Part shown: piece by piece, positions 1 through 7,487 of the stretch
Position numbering within the stretch: position 1 is the first letter of the stretch
Layout: every line of letters begins with the position of its first letter
Source: an uncultured Opitutales bacterium
GTDB lineage: Bacteria > Verrucomicrobiota > Verrucomicrobiia > Opitutales > Intestinicryptomonadaceae
Direction of reading: 5' to 3'
Length of the DNA: 29,977 nucleotides
Assembly (NCBI GenBank): GCA_900545705.1
Contig: URAK01000019.1
Span: 1 to 29,977, forward strand
Notes under the pieces: model-generated
The model's database searches: none
The model's input: the letters and a program-made list of their open reading frames with translations, nothing else
Told to the model about the DNA's origin: nothing
Made by a program: the position numbers and the translations under genes

Positions 1-23
1 CAACAATATCTAAAAACATCTAC

Positions 24-46
24 CGTCAGTTATGCACTGGCGTTTT
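24..46 (+). terminator. Possible terminator of a gene left of the window
   Basis: A 6-bp stem (CGTCAG at 24-29 with CTGGCG at 37-42, one G-T wobble) around a 7-base loop is followed by only four T residues. It could end a plus-strand gene that lies outside the window. The stem and T tract are short, so this is a weak call. Confidence 0.25.
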
Positions 47-108
47 GAAAATGAAGGCTTTATTCGTCTTCGAATTTAATCATTTATAATTCAAAAAGAG
101 GAAATATT

Positions 109-1560
109 ATGAAAAGCTCAATTCTAAGAACAACTGTGTTAGGCGGATTCATATTTGCCAACTGCTGTATCTACGCAGCGGAAAACATATATTTTAATGA
201 GAGCAAAAGCACAACAGAACCGACCCGCTACTTAAACCAAAGCAACAACTGGTATGTTGATGAAGGAAGAACGCAGCAGTTTACCGGAACTCTCGGGAAC
301 AACTATAACGGCATATTCAACGCCGAAAATGTCGCTTGCGCAACGGTTCTGAATACATTGGCATTAAACTCCCTAACTTACAACATCGCTTCAAGCTCCA
401 CAAGCAACAACTATCTTGTCTCTTTCGGATACGGCGGTATAGTAAACCTCGCGGAAGACTTTAACCTTAATGTTGTAATGAACCCTTATGCCGCAGGGGA
501 AGTTGCCCAGACAATAAGAATGTACGGAAGCAATCAATTCAATATCGGCGGAGACTTTAATATTGATTACAATAGAAATAAAAGCGGCGGATACATTGGA
601 ATAAACATTATGAACGATCCGTCCGTAAGCTATGTAAGCTCATTTACCGTAAAGGGCAACCTCAATACCATATCGCGCCAGCAAGACGCGCGAATCCGCC
701 TAAATACAAATATAAATACTTTCACAGTAGAGGGGGTTGCAAACATTGCAGACTTAGTCTGGACAATCGGCAACGCAATCAGCTCAAATGGGACAATATC
801 TGTAGGAGGCATGAATACTGTCGGTGGCGCTACCTCTATTATGAGGTTAAATAACATGAATGCTCCGACAACCCTCACCCTTACAAACGCCTCAAAACAG
901 GAAGCTGTCACAACGCTCGGATACGTCAACCAGCCGGCGGCATTAGACATCACAATGCGCGCTACCGACGCAAAGAACGGTTACCAAATCATAAGATATA
1001 GAAAAGGAGCTCTGGACGCCACTGACGCCAATCTCGGATATGTAATAGTAGATACGGGACGCCTCGATATTGGAATGTATGAAGGCATGAAAGGCGCGTA
1101 CCTATCGATGTCAGGGCGCGACGCAATATTCAGCGCTACATCAAGCGACAGCGGAAACGCAGGCACAGTGACGTTTGATTCCGGCGAATGGTATGCTGGC
1201 AAAATAGTTATAGATATTGAAGGCGAGGTCGCATACGATAAGATAGCATTTGAAGGGAAATTTAATAATACCGGTAATATAAATGATATGGCGCTTGAAT
1301 TTGTCTTTGACGGTTATTCTATGAATGAATTTATAAACGCCAATGGCGGAGAATTTACGTTGTCCGACGTAATAACATACGAAACAGGCAGCTCCATGGA
1401 AGGAACCGTTTTTGAGGGAAATACAAATGGTTTTGCTTGGGAAGCTGTATTTGGCGATACTGCGATGTCGGTAACTTTCACAGTACCTGAACCTGCAGAA
1501 ATTTCTGCTTTGCTTGGCGTTTTTGTTCTTGCAATGGCAATAATGCGCAGAAGAAAGTAG
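109..1560 (+). CDS. Secreted PEP-CTERM sorting-domain protein
   Basis: The 483-residue product has an N-terminal signal peptide (about residues 1-23, ending near CIYAA). Its long middle is rich in Asn, Gly, Ser and Thr, as in beta-strand-rich surface proteins of Verrucomicrobiota. The C-terminus shows the PEP-CTERM tripartite signal: VPEP near residue 459, a hydrophobic helix (SALLGVFVLAMAIM) and a basic tail (RRRK). In this family an exosortase cleaves the signal and places the protein in the envelope or extracellular matrix. No exosortase gene lies in the window. The start is supported by an AGAGGAAA ribosome binding site about 6 bases upstream. The gene stands alone, is AT-richer than its neighbours and ends at a strong terminator. 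The body shows no enzymatic motif, so a structural or adhesive role is only inferred. Confidence 0.85.
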   Translation: MKSSILRTTVLGGFIFANCCIYAAENIYFNESKSTTEPTRYLNQSNNWYVDEGRTQQFTGTLGNNYNGIFNAENVACATVLNTLALNSLTYNIASSSTSNNYLVSFGYGGIVNLAEDFNLNVVMNPYAAGEVAQTIRMYGSNQFNIGGDFNIDYNRNKSGGYIGINIMNDPSVSYVSSFTVKGNLNTISRQQDARIRLNTNINTFTVEGVANIADLVWTIGNAISSNGTISVGGMNTVGGATSIMRLNNMNAPTTLTLTNASKQEAVTTLGYVNQPAALDITMRATDAKNGYQIIRYRKGALDATDANLGYVIVDTGRLDIGMYEGMKGAYLSMSGRDAIFSATSSDSGNAGTVTFDSGEWYAGKIVIDIEGEVAYDKIAFEGKFNNTGNINDMALEFVFDGYSMNEFINANGGEFTLSDVITYETGSSMEGTVFEGNTNGFAWEAVFGDTAMSVTFTVPEPAEISALLGVFVLAMAIMRRRK

Positions 1561-1584
1561 GCTCTATCTATTTTATACATAAGG

Positions 1585-1615
1585 CGTGCGGCACGATGTG
1601 CTGCGCGTTTTTTTT
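1585..1615 (+). terminator. Rho-independent terminator of the PEP-CTERM gene
   Basis: A 9-bp stem (1585-1593 with 1599-1607, two G-T wobbles) with a 5-base loop CGATG is followed directly by eight T residues (1608-1615). It lies 25 bases after the stop codon. Confidence 0.85.
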
Positions 1616-1772
1616 ACAAAAAGCATTTAGGCAATACTGCGGCTGAATAGCTGACAATAAAAAATTTTTTATAGTTTTTATTTCTTTTTCTAAAAAACCT
1701 ATAAATACTTAAAACAGCGTGCCCGCTCTATGAACAAATAAACAATCTAACACTTAATCGTCATTTGCGATT

Positions 1773-1884
1773 ACACAAAAAAACGCGTCAAAATGGGGGT
1801 TAGGCGAGCATAGGAAAAGGCATCAAGGGCACGCAGCGTATTGACATACGTAAGCGGTCTTGTGACTGCCTCTTCTAACGGAGC
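1773..1884. repeat. Palindromic intergenic repeat, copy 1 (right end missing)
   Basis: This 112-base unit matches the unit at 1923-2031 with roughly ten differences, including small indels. It shares the blocks GCGTCAAAATGGGGGTTAGG, GACATACGTAAGCGGTCTTG and CTCTTCTAACGGAGC. The outer right arm present in copy 2 is absent here. A 38-base unique AT-rich stretch (1885-1922) separates the copies. No open reading frame in it looks genuine, so it appears to be a non-coding repeat element. Confidence 0.8.
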
Positions 1885-1922
1885 ATTTTACATTGTTTAT
1901 ATTTCTCTACCGTTATGCCAAC

Positions 1923-2057
1923 ACACAAAAAATGCGTCAAAATGGGGGTTAGGCGAGTATAGAAAAAGGCGTCAAGGGCGCGCAGCGTATATGACATACG
2001 TAAGCGGTCTTGACGCCTCTTCTAACGGAGCCTCACCCCCGTTTTCACGCGTTTTTT
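1923..2057. repeat. Palindromic intergenic repeat, copy 2 (full hairpin)
   Basis: The second unit is a nearly complete imperfect palindrome with arms of about 60 bases, meeting near 1990-1995. The outer arm AAAAAATGCGTCAAAATGGG (from 1927) pairs with the segment ending GCGTTTTTT at 2057. An inner arm, GGCGTCAAG (1968-1976), pairs with CTTGACGCC (2009-2017), and a core CGTAT/ATACG closes the loop. The right end touches the stop codon of fabF. Both outer ends carry T or A runs, so transcripts from either strand would form a long hairpin followed by U residues. It may therefore act as the fabF terminator. Its origin (MITE-like or REP-like) is unknown. Confidence 0.8.
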
Positions 2058-3306
2058 AAGCGGTTTTGAACTTGCGGAATAGTAAAGCTCCGTTGTGGCC
2101 GCCGAAACCGAGGTTGGTGCTAATCGCCACGTTCACATCCGCCTTCCTCGCCACATTAGGCACATAATCCAAATCGCAATCCGGATCCTTATGCTCGTAA
2201 TTTATAGTCGGAGGAACAATTCCCGTTTCGATAGTTTTTGCGCACACCGCAGCTTCTATCGCGCCCGCCGCGCCCAACATATGCCCAGTCATGCTCTTTG
2301 TAGAGCTTACCATAAGCTTATCAGCCGCCGCTCCAAAAACTTTTCTTATTGCCGCAGTTTCAAATTTATCGTTGTACGGCGTTGATGTTCCATGGGCGTT
2401 GATGTAGTCGACTTCCTCAGGCTTAACGCCGGCGTCCTCCATTGTGCGGCGCAAGCATTGTGCCAATCCGCGCCCTTCAATATCCGGGCTTGTGATATGG
2501 TAGGCATCGCAGGTTGCCCCGTATCCGGAAATCTCGCAGTATATTTTCGCTCCGCGCGCGACTGCATGGTCGTAGCGCTCTAAGACTATCACTCCCGCGC
2601 CTTCGCCCATGACAAATCCGCATCTGTCTGCGTCAAACGGACGCGACGCGCGTTGTGGTTCATCGTTGAAATTGGTGGCCATAGCCTTCATCGCGCAAAA
2701 GCCCGCAAAGCTCAACGGAGTGACTGCCGCTTCGCTGCCTCCGGCCAAAATAACGTCTTCGCGCCCCATTTGCAGATGCAATAAAGCCTCTCCTATCGCA
2801 TGGGTGCCAGTAGCGCACGCGCTTACTACGCTGAAATTTACACCTTTTGCTCCGACGTCAATCGCTACAACCCCTGAGGACATATTCGCAAGAAGGTTTG
2901 GTATCATAAACGGGGATACACGCCTCGGCCCGCGCTCTATGAACGCGCGCGATTGTTTTTCTATTGTGTCCATTCCGCCTACGCCCGAGCCGATTAACAC
3001 TCCGAATCTTTCGGGGTCGACGTCGCCCTCCTTGATGTTGGCGTCTTTTAGAGCGAGTTTTGCGGCGGCGACAGCAAAGTGAGTATAGCGGTCGCTGCGT
3101 TTTGCCTCTTTGGGGTCCATATATTTTGAGGCATCAAAATCCTTGCACTCAGCGGCCACGCGGCAGTTAAGCTCTGTGGCGTCAAACAAGGTCACGGGGC
3201 CAATGCCGTTTTTGCCCGTTGAAACGGCGTCCCAAAACGGAGTTATTCCGTCTCCGAAAGGCGATATTACGCCTAATCCGGTAATTACAATGCGTTGTTT
3301 TGGCAT
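2056..3306 (-). CDS. fabF: 3-oxoacyl-[acyl-carrier-protein] synthase II (FabF)
   Basis: This is the elongating condensing enzyme of type II fatty acid synthesis, joining malonyl-ACP to acyl-ACP in the cytoplasm. The 416-residue length is normal for the family. The nucleophile is Cys164 in VSACATGTHA. The two catalytic histidines are His305 (NAHGTSTPYND) and His342 (GHMLGAAGA), with Lys337 just before the latter. The N-terminus RIVITGLGVISPFG is typical. I chose the ATG at 3306 because it begins the conserved domain and has an AGGA site 7 bases upstream. The frame stays open for 33 further codons that look non-coding. acpP lies upstream on the same strand, 286 bases away. The end of the gene abuts the palindromic repeat. 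Confidence 0.97.
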   Translation of the reverse strand: MPKQRIVITGLGVISPFGDGITPFWDAVSTGKNGIGPVTLFDATELNCRVAAECKDFDASKYMDPKEAKRSDRYTHFAVAAAKLALKDANIKEGDVDPERFGVLIGSGVGGMDTIEKQSRAFIERGPRRVSPFMIPNLLANMSSGVVAIDVGAKGVNFSVVSACATGTHAIGEALLHLQMGREDVILAGGSEAAVTPLSFAGFCAMKAMATNFNDEPQRASRPFDADRCGFVMGEGAGVIVLERYDHAVARGAKIYCEISGYGATCDAYHITSPDIEGRGLAQCLRRTMEDAGVKPEEVDYINAHGTSTPYNDKFETAAIRKVFGAAADKLMVSSTKSMTGHMLGAAGAIEAAVCAKTIETGIVPPTINYEHKDPDCDLDYVPNVARKADVNVAISTNLGFGGHNGALLFRKFKTA

Positions 3307-3530
3307 GATGTTGTCCTGATTGTATGTTTTAATCTTCGCCGCATGCGCCTTTGAAGAACTTTTCTTTAAATGCGCCAAATGCAAATACCGTTGGATTGCG
3401 CACAAAAATCATATGCCTTACAATCTGCTATCAACCGCTCCGTCATCGACGAGGCGCTTGGCAACATATCGCCGTAATTTGCGCGTACACCTTCGGAATT
3501 GGCGGCGTGCATCTATATGGTATTTTTATC

Positions 3531-3566
3531 AAAAAAACAACCCGCACGATGTCGAAACACGGCGGG
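3531..3566 (-). terminator. Probable terminator after acpP
   Basis: Read on the minus strand, CCCGC and GCGGG (with a short inner GTG/CAT helix) form an imperfect hairpin followed by TTGTTTTTTT. It begins 27 bases after the acpP stop codon. If it works, fabF needs its own promoter within 3307-3530 or depends on readthrough. Confidence 0.45.
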
Positions 3567-3592
3567 CCGTCGGAAAAAGTCGCCGGTCGTTA

Positions 3593-3847
3593 TTAGGCCT
3601 TGGACTTCGATTTTATATAATCGATAACCTTGCCGACTGTCGTGAGCTGTTCAGCGTCAGATTCGGGGATCTCCTCTCCGCCCATCTGGTCCTTAAACTC
3701 CTCTTCGAAAGCCATAATGAGCTCAACGGTGTCAAGCGAATCGGCACCGAGGTCGTCTATAAAGCTGGCCTCGGGGGTGATTTGCTCTTCGTTTACATTG
3801 AGCTGGTTTACGATTATCTCTTTAACTCTTTGTTCGATATCTGACAT
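3593..3847 (-). CDS. acpP: Acyl carrier protein
   Basis: The 84-residue acidic protein carries growing acyl chains on a phosphopantetheine arm for fatty acid and lipid A synthesis. The attachment residue is Ser37 in LGADSLDTVELIMAFEEEF, the near-invariant AcpP motif. Length and the four-helix pattern match housekeeping AcpP. A modest purine-rich site (AAGAG) precedes the ATG. FabF, which uses acyl-ACP, follows on the same strand after a candidate terminator. A second, longer carrier protein is encoded at 16825-17184. The extra acidic loop GGEEIPESDAEQ is within normal variation. Confidence 0.97.
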   Translation of the reverse strand: MSDIEQRVKEIIVNQLNVNEEQITPEASFIDDLGADSLDTVELIMAFEEEFKDQMGGEEIPESDAEQLTTVGKVIDYIKSKSKA

Positions 3848-3893
3848 GTCGTCTCTTGTTGGATGTTAGTCTCGAAATTTGGAATTATGTTAA

Positions 3894-3922
3894 AGTAGAA
3901 ACTCATTCGATATTTTTGTAAA
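3894..3922 (-). promoter_or_regulatory. Candidate sigma-70 promoter for acpP
   Basis: On the minus strand TTTACA is followed after 17 bases by TCTACT. Predicted transcription would start about 40 bases before the acpP ATG. The -35 matches consensus 5 of 6 and the -10 4 of 6. The 345-base gap 3848-4192 otherwise holds a short AGCTTT/AAAGCT inverted repeat (near 3923-3938) and the divergent promoter for the porin gene. Confidence 0.35.
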
Positions 3923-4109
3923 GCTTTTTTTAAAGCTGCGTTAAGTTGCGGTTAAACTACTATTATCCTTTTTCTTGTATTACCGCGCGCAATTGCAACT
4001 GACCATGCGCACGAAAACCTATGTTTGGCCGTTTTAACAGCCGCAGCAGCAAATGCAGAAATATATAATATGCGAAAGATGAAAAAAATTCTTTTCCGCA
4101 ATTTTATGC

Positions 4110-4137
4110 TTCACAAATCAAACTCTAATTCCATAAT
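4110..4137 (+). promoter_or_regulatory. Candidate sigma-70 promoter for the FadL-type porin
   Basis: TTCACA (4110-4115) and CATAAT (4132-4137) lie 16 bases apart, each matching consensus at 5 of 6 positions. The predicted start, near 4144, gives a leader of roughly 49 bases. It lies inside an upstream extension of the open frame, which supports the downstream start codon chosen for the gene. Confidence 0.5.
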
Positions 4138-4192
4138 GCCCGCTTGTGTTTCTTTTTTTATAGGAACATTTTTTAACAATCATATTATTGCC

Positions 4193-5464
4193 ATGATAAA
4201 GAAAGCTTACGCATTGTGCGCACTGTTTGGCGCATGCGCGACTTTTGGTGCAGGTTTCCAGGTTTTGGAACAAGGCGCATCAAATCTCGGCACGGCACTC
4301 GCCGGTTCAACTGTAAACGCGAATGCGGACGCATCGTCCGCGTTCTGGAATCCCTCCGCCTCATTCACGATGGATTTGAGGCCGGGCGACACTGTGATGG
4401 ACAGCGGAATGAATTTTGTTGTTCCGTCGTTCTCTTTTAGCGGGAAGGGATACGCAATGGGGCAGGAAGTATCCGGCTCAGACGGCGGAAATGCCGGCGT
4501 CACTTCGTACGTTCCAAACTTTTACCTCGTGCACCAATTCACCGAGAACCTCCTTGGAACATTTGCGGTCACTTCCCCCTACGGGCTTGAAACAGATTAC
4601 GAAAACGACTGGGTTGGACGCTATCAAGCCCTCAACAGCGACCTCGTTACCGTCGATATAAACCCGAGCGTTGCTTACAAGGTGACAGACTGGCTTACAA
4701 TTGGCGGCGGAGTCTCCCTCCAATATCTGCACGCAGAGCTCACGCAGGCTACTCCCATCGCACCCGGAAGGGACGCTACCGTAAGCCTCCGCGGACAAAG
4801 CTGGGGAGTGGGAGGCAATGTCGGGTTTACAATAAAATACGACGAGGGTGGACGAATCGGCTTCAACTGGCGCAGCGAGGTATCGCAAGATGTCAAGGGC
4901 AACCAGCATCTCGAAATGGGTATGACAGACATCATAATGAACCCCATAGACACAAATATCGTCCTGCCCCAAACTTTCAACGTAGGCATATACCAGCGCC
5001 TATGGGGTGCGCTCGACAGATTTGCCGTGATGGCGGACTACTCCTTCACTTGCTGGAATTCCTTTAATGAGCTGGACATCAAAAATTCCGACACCGGCCA
5101 AACCGTAGGCGGCGAAGCCGTCCATGAAAATTGGAAAAATGTATCCCGCATTTCATTCGGTTTGCATTATTATCCGGAATTTGACGAAAACCTCGTTTTG
5201 AGAATAGGCGCCACTTGGGACGAATCTCCGGTAGTTGGCCCCAAAAACAGAACCGCGAGAATCCCCTGCGCCGACAGGGCTTGGCTCGCCGGAGGATTGG
5301 GTTATTCATATAAGAATATGACATTTAATATATCCTACATGTACATATTTTTCTACAACGATTCTGGAATAGACCATACCACTTCAAATGGCGCGTATCA
5401 AACTATCGGCAAATATACGGGCCACGCGCAAGTTGTCTCTATTCAGGCGGGCATATCATTCTAA
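4193..5464 (+). CDS. OmpP1/FadL family outer-membrane transport protein
   Basis: This 423-residue protein is a predicted outer-membrane beta-barrel for hydrophobic substrates such as fatty acids. A signal peptide spans residues 1-20 and would be cut at FGA|GF. The mature start GFQVLEQGASNLGTALAGST, followed by ASSAFWNPSA, is the FadL hatch-domain signature (family form: NPA). The chain ends in Phe (IQAGISF), as expected for BAM-assembled barrels. I start at the ATG at 4193 because it directly precedes the signal peptide. The frame is open for 56 more codons upstream, which look non-coding and contain the candidate promoter. No convincing ribosome binding site is seen. It is divergent from acpP, fitting a theme of acyl-chain metabolism. 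Its substrate cannot be read from sequence. Confidence 0.9.
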   Translation: MIKKAYALCALFGACATFGAGFQVLEQGASNLGTALAGSTVNANADASSAFWNPSASFTMDLRPGDTVMDSGMNFVVPSFSFSGKGYAMGQEVSGSDGGNAGVTSYVPNFYLVHQFTENLLGTFAVTSPYGLETDYENDWVGRYQALNSDLVTVDINPSVAYKVTDWLTIGGGVSLQYLHAELTQATPIAPGRDATVSLRGQSWGVGGNVGFTIKYDEGGRIGFNWRSEVSQDVKGNQHLEMGMTDIIMNPIDTNIVLPQTFNVGIYQRLWGALDRFAVMADYSFTCWNSFNELDIKNSDTGQTVGGEAVHENWKNVSRISFGLHYYPEFDENLVLRIGATWDESPVVGPKNRTARIPCADRAWLAGGLGYSYKNMTFNISYMYIFFYNDSGIDHTTSNGAYQTIGKYTGHAQVVSIQAGISF

Positions 5465-5479
5465 TAAGTTTAAAAAAAA

Positions 5480-5516
5480 ACCGCGTCTGGAAATTTTGAA
5501 CGGGCGCGGTTTTTTT
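5480..5516 (+). terminator. Rho-independent terminator of the porin gene
   Basis: CCGCGTC (5481-5487) pairs with GGCGCGG (5503-5509), extended by a flanking A-T pair, and is followed by seven T residues. An A run before the stem suggests possible activity in both directions. Confidence 0.85.
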
Positions 5517-5662
5517 GTGTCATAATACAAAAAGGCAAATGCAGTTGCATCGTCTGGGAAATACGGGCGAAGGTTTTCTATATTATTTGGAATCTCCTCC
5601 GCCAATCCGCCGAATTTTGGCGGGATTCATTTTAAGCTTGAAAATTCCCCGTAAAAAAATCC

Positions 5663-5690
5663 TTGACGGATAGCGACAAGCGCACAAAAT
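5663..5690 (+). promoter_or_regulatory. Candidate promoter for ptsH
   Basis: TTGACG (5663-5668) is followed after 16 bases by CAAAAT (5685-5690). This would start transcription near 5697, about 30 bases before the HPr start codon. The -35 is good and the -10 is mediocre. Confidence 0.4.
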
Positions 5691-5726
5691 GCTTTTTTTT
5701 AATCATTTTAACAGCGAGGCGATACC

Positions 5727-6008
5727 ATGCCGGAAATCGAAACAGTCAGAGTCTTATCAGTCCAGAACAAGATGGGCATACACGCCCGTCCCGCAGCTAT
5801 GATTGTGCGCATTTCCAATAAATATCCGTCTACTGAGCTATGGGTTGAGAAAGACGGGGAGGAAGTCAACGGCAAGAGCATAATGAGCCTAATGATGCTT
5901 GCGGCAGGCAAAGGGTCGGAGCTTAAATTCATCGCACAGGGCGACGACTCACAAATAATGCTCGACGAAATAGAAGACCTATTCAACCGCAAATTCGACG
6001 AAGAATAA
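5727..6008 (+). CDS. ptsH: HPr family phosphocarrier protein
   Basis: The 93-residue protein matches HPr of the phosphotransferase system. The active-site histidine is His19 in MGIHARPA, normally phosphorylated by enzyme I. The regulatory serine is Ser51 in NGKSIMSLMML, the site used by HPr kinase/phosphorylase. A GAGG ribosome binding site lies 8 bases before the ATG. The gene is monocistronic, between two terminators, with no enzyme I, EII or HPr kinase gene in the window. Both phosphorylation sites are intact, so either sugar uptake or a purely regulatory role is possible. The C-terminus (LFNRKFDEE) is unusually acidic but within the family range. Confidence 0.95.
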   Translation: MPEIETVRVLSVQNKMGIHARPAAMIVRISNKYPSTELWVEKDGEEVNGKSIMSLMMLAAGKGSELKFIAQGDDSQIMLDEIEDLFNRKFDEE

Positions 6009-6055
6009 TTTTATTGTTTATTATAGGGTGTACTTCCCGCACAGTTAGATTTTTT

Positions 6056-6085
6056 AACCGCCTTTAATAGAAGGCGGTTTTTTTT
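6056..6085 (+). terminator. Rho-independent terminator of ptsH
   Basis: AACCGCCTT (6056-6064) pairs perfectly with AAGGCGGTT (6071-6079) around a 6-base loop, and a run of eight T residues starts at 6078. Confidence 0.92.
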
Positions 6086-6228
6086 ATCTAAATCAGAAAG
6101 TCCCCGCACGACGCAAGCTTGTTAGCCCAAAGGCAAGAGGGGAAAATAGCCGCGCGCATAAAATTGCAGGCATTCATAAAAATTGTTATTGCGATAAACG
6201 CGCCTCAAATTATGCAACATAGCTTTTT

Positions 6229-6258
6229 GGCGGAGCATGCATAAAAAAATTCTCCGCC
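6229..6258. repeat. Inverted repeat downstream of lpxB
   Basis: GGCGGAG (6229-6235) and CTCCGCC (6252-6258) form a perfect 7-bp stem with a 16-base AT-rich loop, 28 bases after the lpxB stop codon. There is no T run on the lpxB transcript side, so it would be a weak or factor-dependent terminator, or a 3'-end stabilising hairpin. Confidence 0.4.
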
Positions 6259-6285
6259 CACACCTAATTGTATGTGAAATATCCT

Positions 6286-7461
6286 TTAAAAACCGCCCTT
6301 CAAGCAAAGCCATTGGGCAGCTGAAAGACTCGGAGGAGAATGCAGCAATCCCTTCAGGGTTTTTGCATACTCCGCGAAATTTTTTCGCGCGGAAGGTTTT
6401 AGGCAATCTTGCATATATTCAGCCAAAGGCGCGGCGGAGGCGTCAAACTGGATAAACTCCCGCCATGCAGGCTTGTCGAGCAATATATTGGCAATGCTCA
6501 GATATTTTATTTTTACCAAAGCCCTGCCAACAAAATATGTAAAAGGATTGGCCTTGTAAACTATCGCCCCGGGAATTCCTTGCAGGGAACACGCAAGCGA
6601 CATTGTCCCGGAACTCATCATTACCGCCTTGGCGGCAAGCGCGGAAGAGCCACCGTTGGGAACTATGCGAACTCTGTCTTTTAGAATAGGCCTGCGGGAA
6701 ATCTCCTTCTCCAAAATATTTTTTATTCTTTCAGTAGGATAGATTGCAACGGCTTTCGCCCCGTCAATTTTTTCAAGAGCCCCGCACATTACGGGAAAAA
6801 TTCTCGAAACTGCAATCTCCCTGCTCCCGGACAAAAGAAGTATTTCTCCGGCAGGATCGTACACTACCGGCGGCTGGTATGAATCCGACAGAAACGGATG
6901 CCCGACAAAATGCGTGTCGAGATTCGTATCGGCGTAGCATTTAGTTTCGAAAGGGAAAATGACAGCGAGCGAATCCAACAATTCCGCCATTTTAAATCTG
7001 CGCGATGCTTTCCAAGCCCATATTTGCGGGCTTATGTAATATAAAAGCTTCACGCTTCCCCCACCCCTTTGGCTTATTCCGCGCTGCTTCAATATGGACG
7101 CTATGTGGAGGTTGAACCCCGGATAATCGACAAAACAAACCGCCTTTGGGCGGTATTTTCCAATCCAATCCACCACAGCCTCTGAAAGCTTTTTAAAAAA
7201 ACCGTAGTTCTTCAATACCTCAACAAGGCCCACCACAGAAAAACTCGTCATGTCGAAGAGAAGCTGCGCCCCGCACTCGGACAGCTTTTCGCCCCCGAAC
7301 GCGCATATTTTGAGGTTGGGATTGAGTTTTAAGGCGTCAGAGACCATGCGCGCCGACTGCTCGTCGCCCGAATGTTCGCCGGCGATTACAAGCAAGTCGC
7401 ACCTTCCATCGGCGGGAGCCGCAAAACGGAAGGAGCGCATTTTTAGCACGTCTGGGTTCAT
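6286..7461 (-). CDS. lpxB: Lipid-A-disaccharide synthase (LpxB)
   Basis: LpxB (glycosyltransferase family 19) joins UDP-2,3-diacylglucosamine and lipid X to make the lipid A disaccharide at the inner membrane. The 391 residues show the family landmarks: AGEHSGD (27-33, usually GExSGD), FVDYPGFN (110-117, with the conserved Asp), YYISPQIWAWK (141-151), VIFPFE (167-172) and FVGHP (185-189). About 20 residues precede the usual N-terminus. An internal ATG at 7440 is an alternative start, but the one at 7461 has a GGAAAG-like site upstream. It is the last gene of the eight-gene minus-strand block, 26 bases after the Gfo/Idh gene. The lineage therefore makes lipid A, and the linked genes are plausibly envelope genes. 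Confidence 0.95.
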   Translation of the reverse strand: MNPDVLKMRSFRFAAPADGRCDLLVIAGEHSGDEQSARMVSDALKLNPNLKICAFGGEKLSECGAQLLFDMTSFSVVGLVEVLKNYGFFKKLSEAVVDWIGKYRPKAVCFVDYPGFNLHIASILKQRGISQRGGGSVKLLYYISPQIWAWKASRRFKMAELLDSLAVIFPFETKCYADTNLDTHFVGHPFLSDSYQPPVVYDPAGEILLLSGSREIAVSRIFPVMCGALEKIDGAKAVAIYPTERIKNILEKEISRRPILKDRVRIVPNGGSSALAAKAVMMSSGTMSLACSLQGIPGAIVYKANPFTYFVGRALVKIKYLSIANILLDKPAWREFIQFDASAAPLAEYMQDCLKPSARKNFAEYAKTLKGLLHSPPSLSAAQWLCLKGGF

Positions 7462-7487
7462 ACGGGGCTTTCCGGTCAGACGGGAAA

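Noticed and set aside
85..90. Perfect TATAAT upstream of the PEP-CTERM gene
   Set aside because: No usable -35 lies upstream, and transcription would start inside the ribosome binding site, so I do not call it a promoter.
1773..2057. CRISPR-like array
   Set aside because: There are only two units of about 110 bases with an internal palindrome and a single 38-base gap. Repeat and spacer sizes do not fit CRISPR, and no cas genes are present.
1841..2059. 72-codon plus-strand open frame in the palindromic repeats
   Set aside because: It is created by the tandem repeat itself (the peptide repeats MTYVSGL) and has no independent support.
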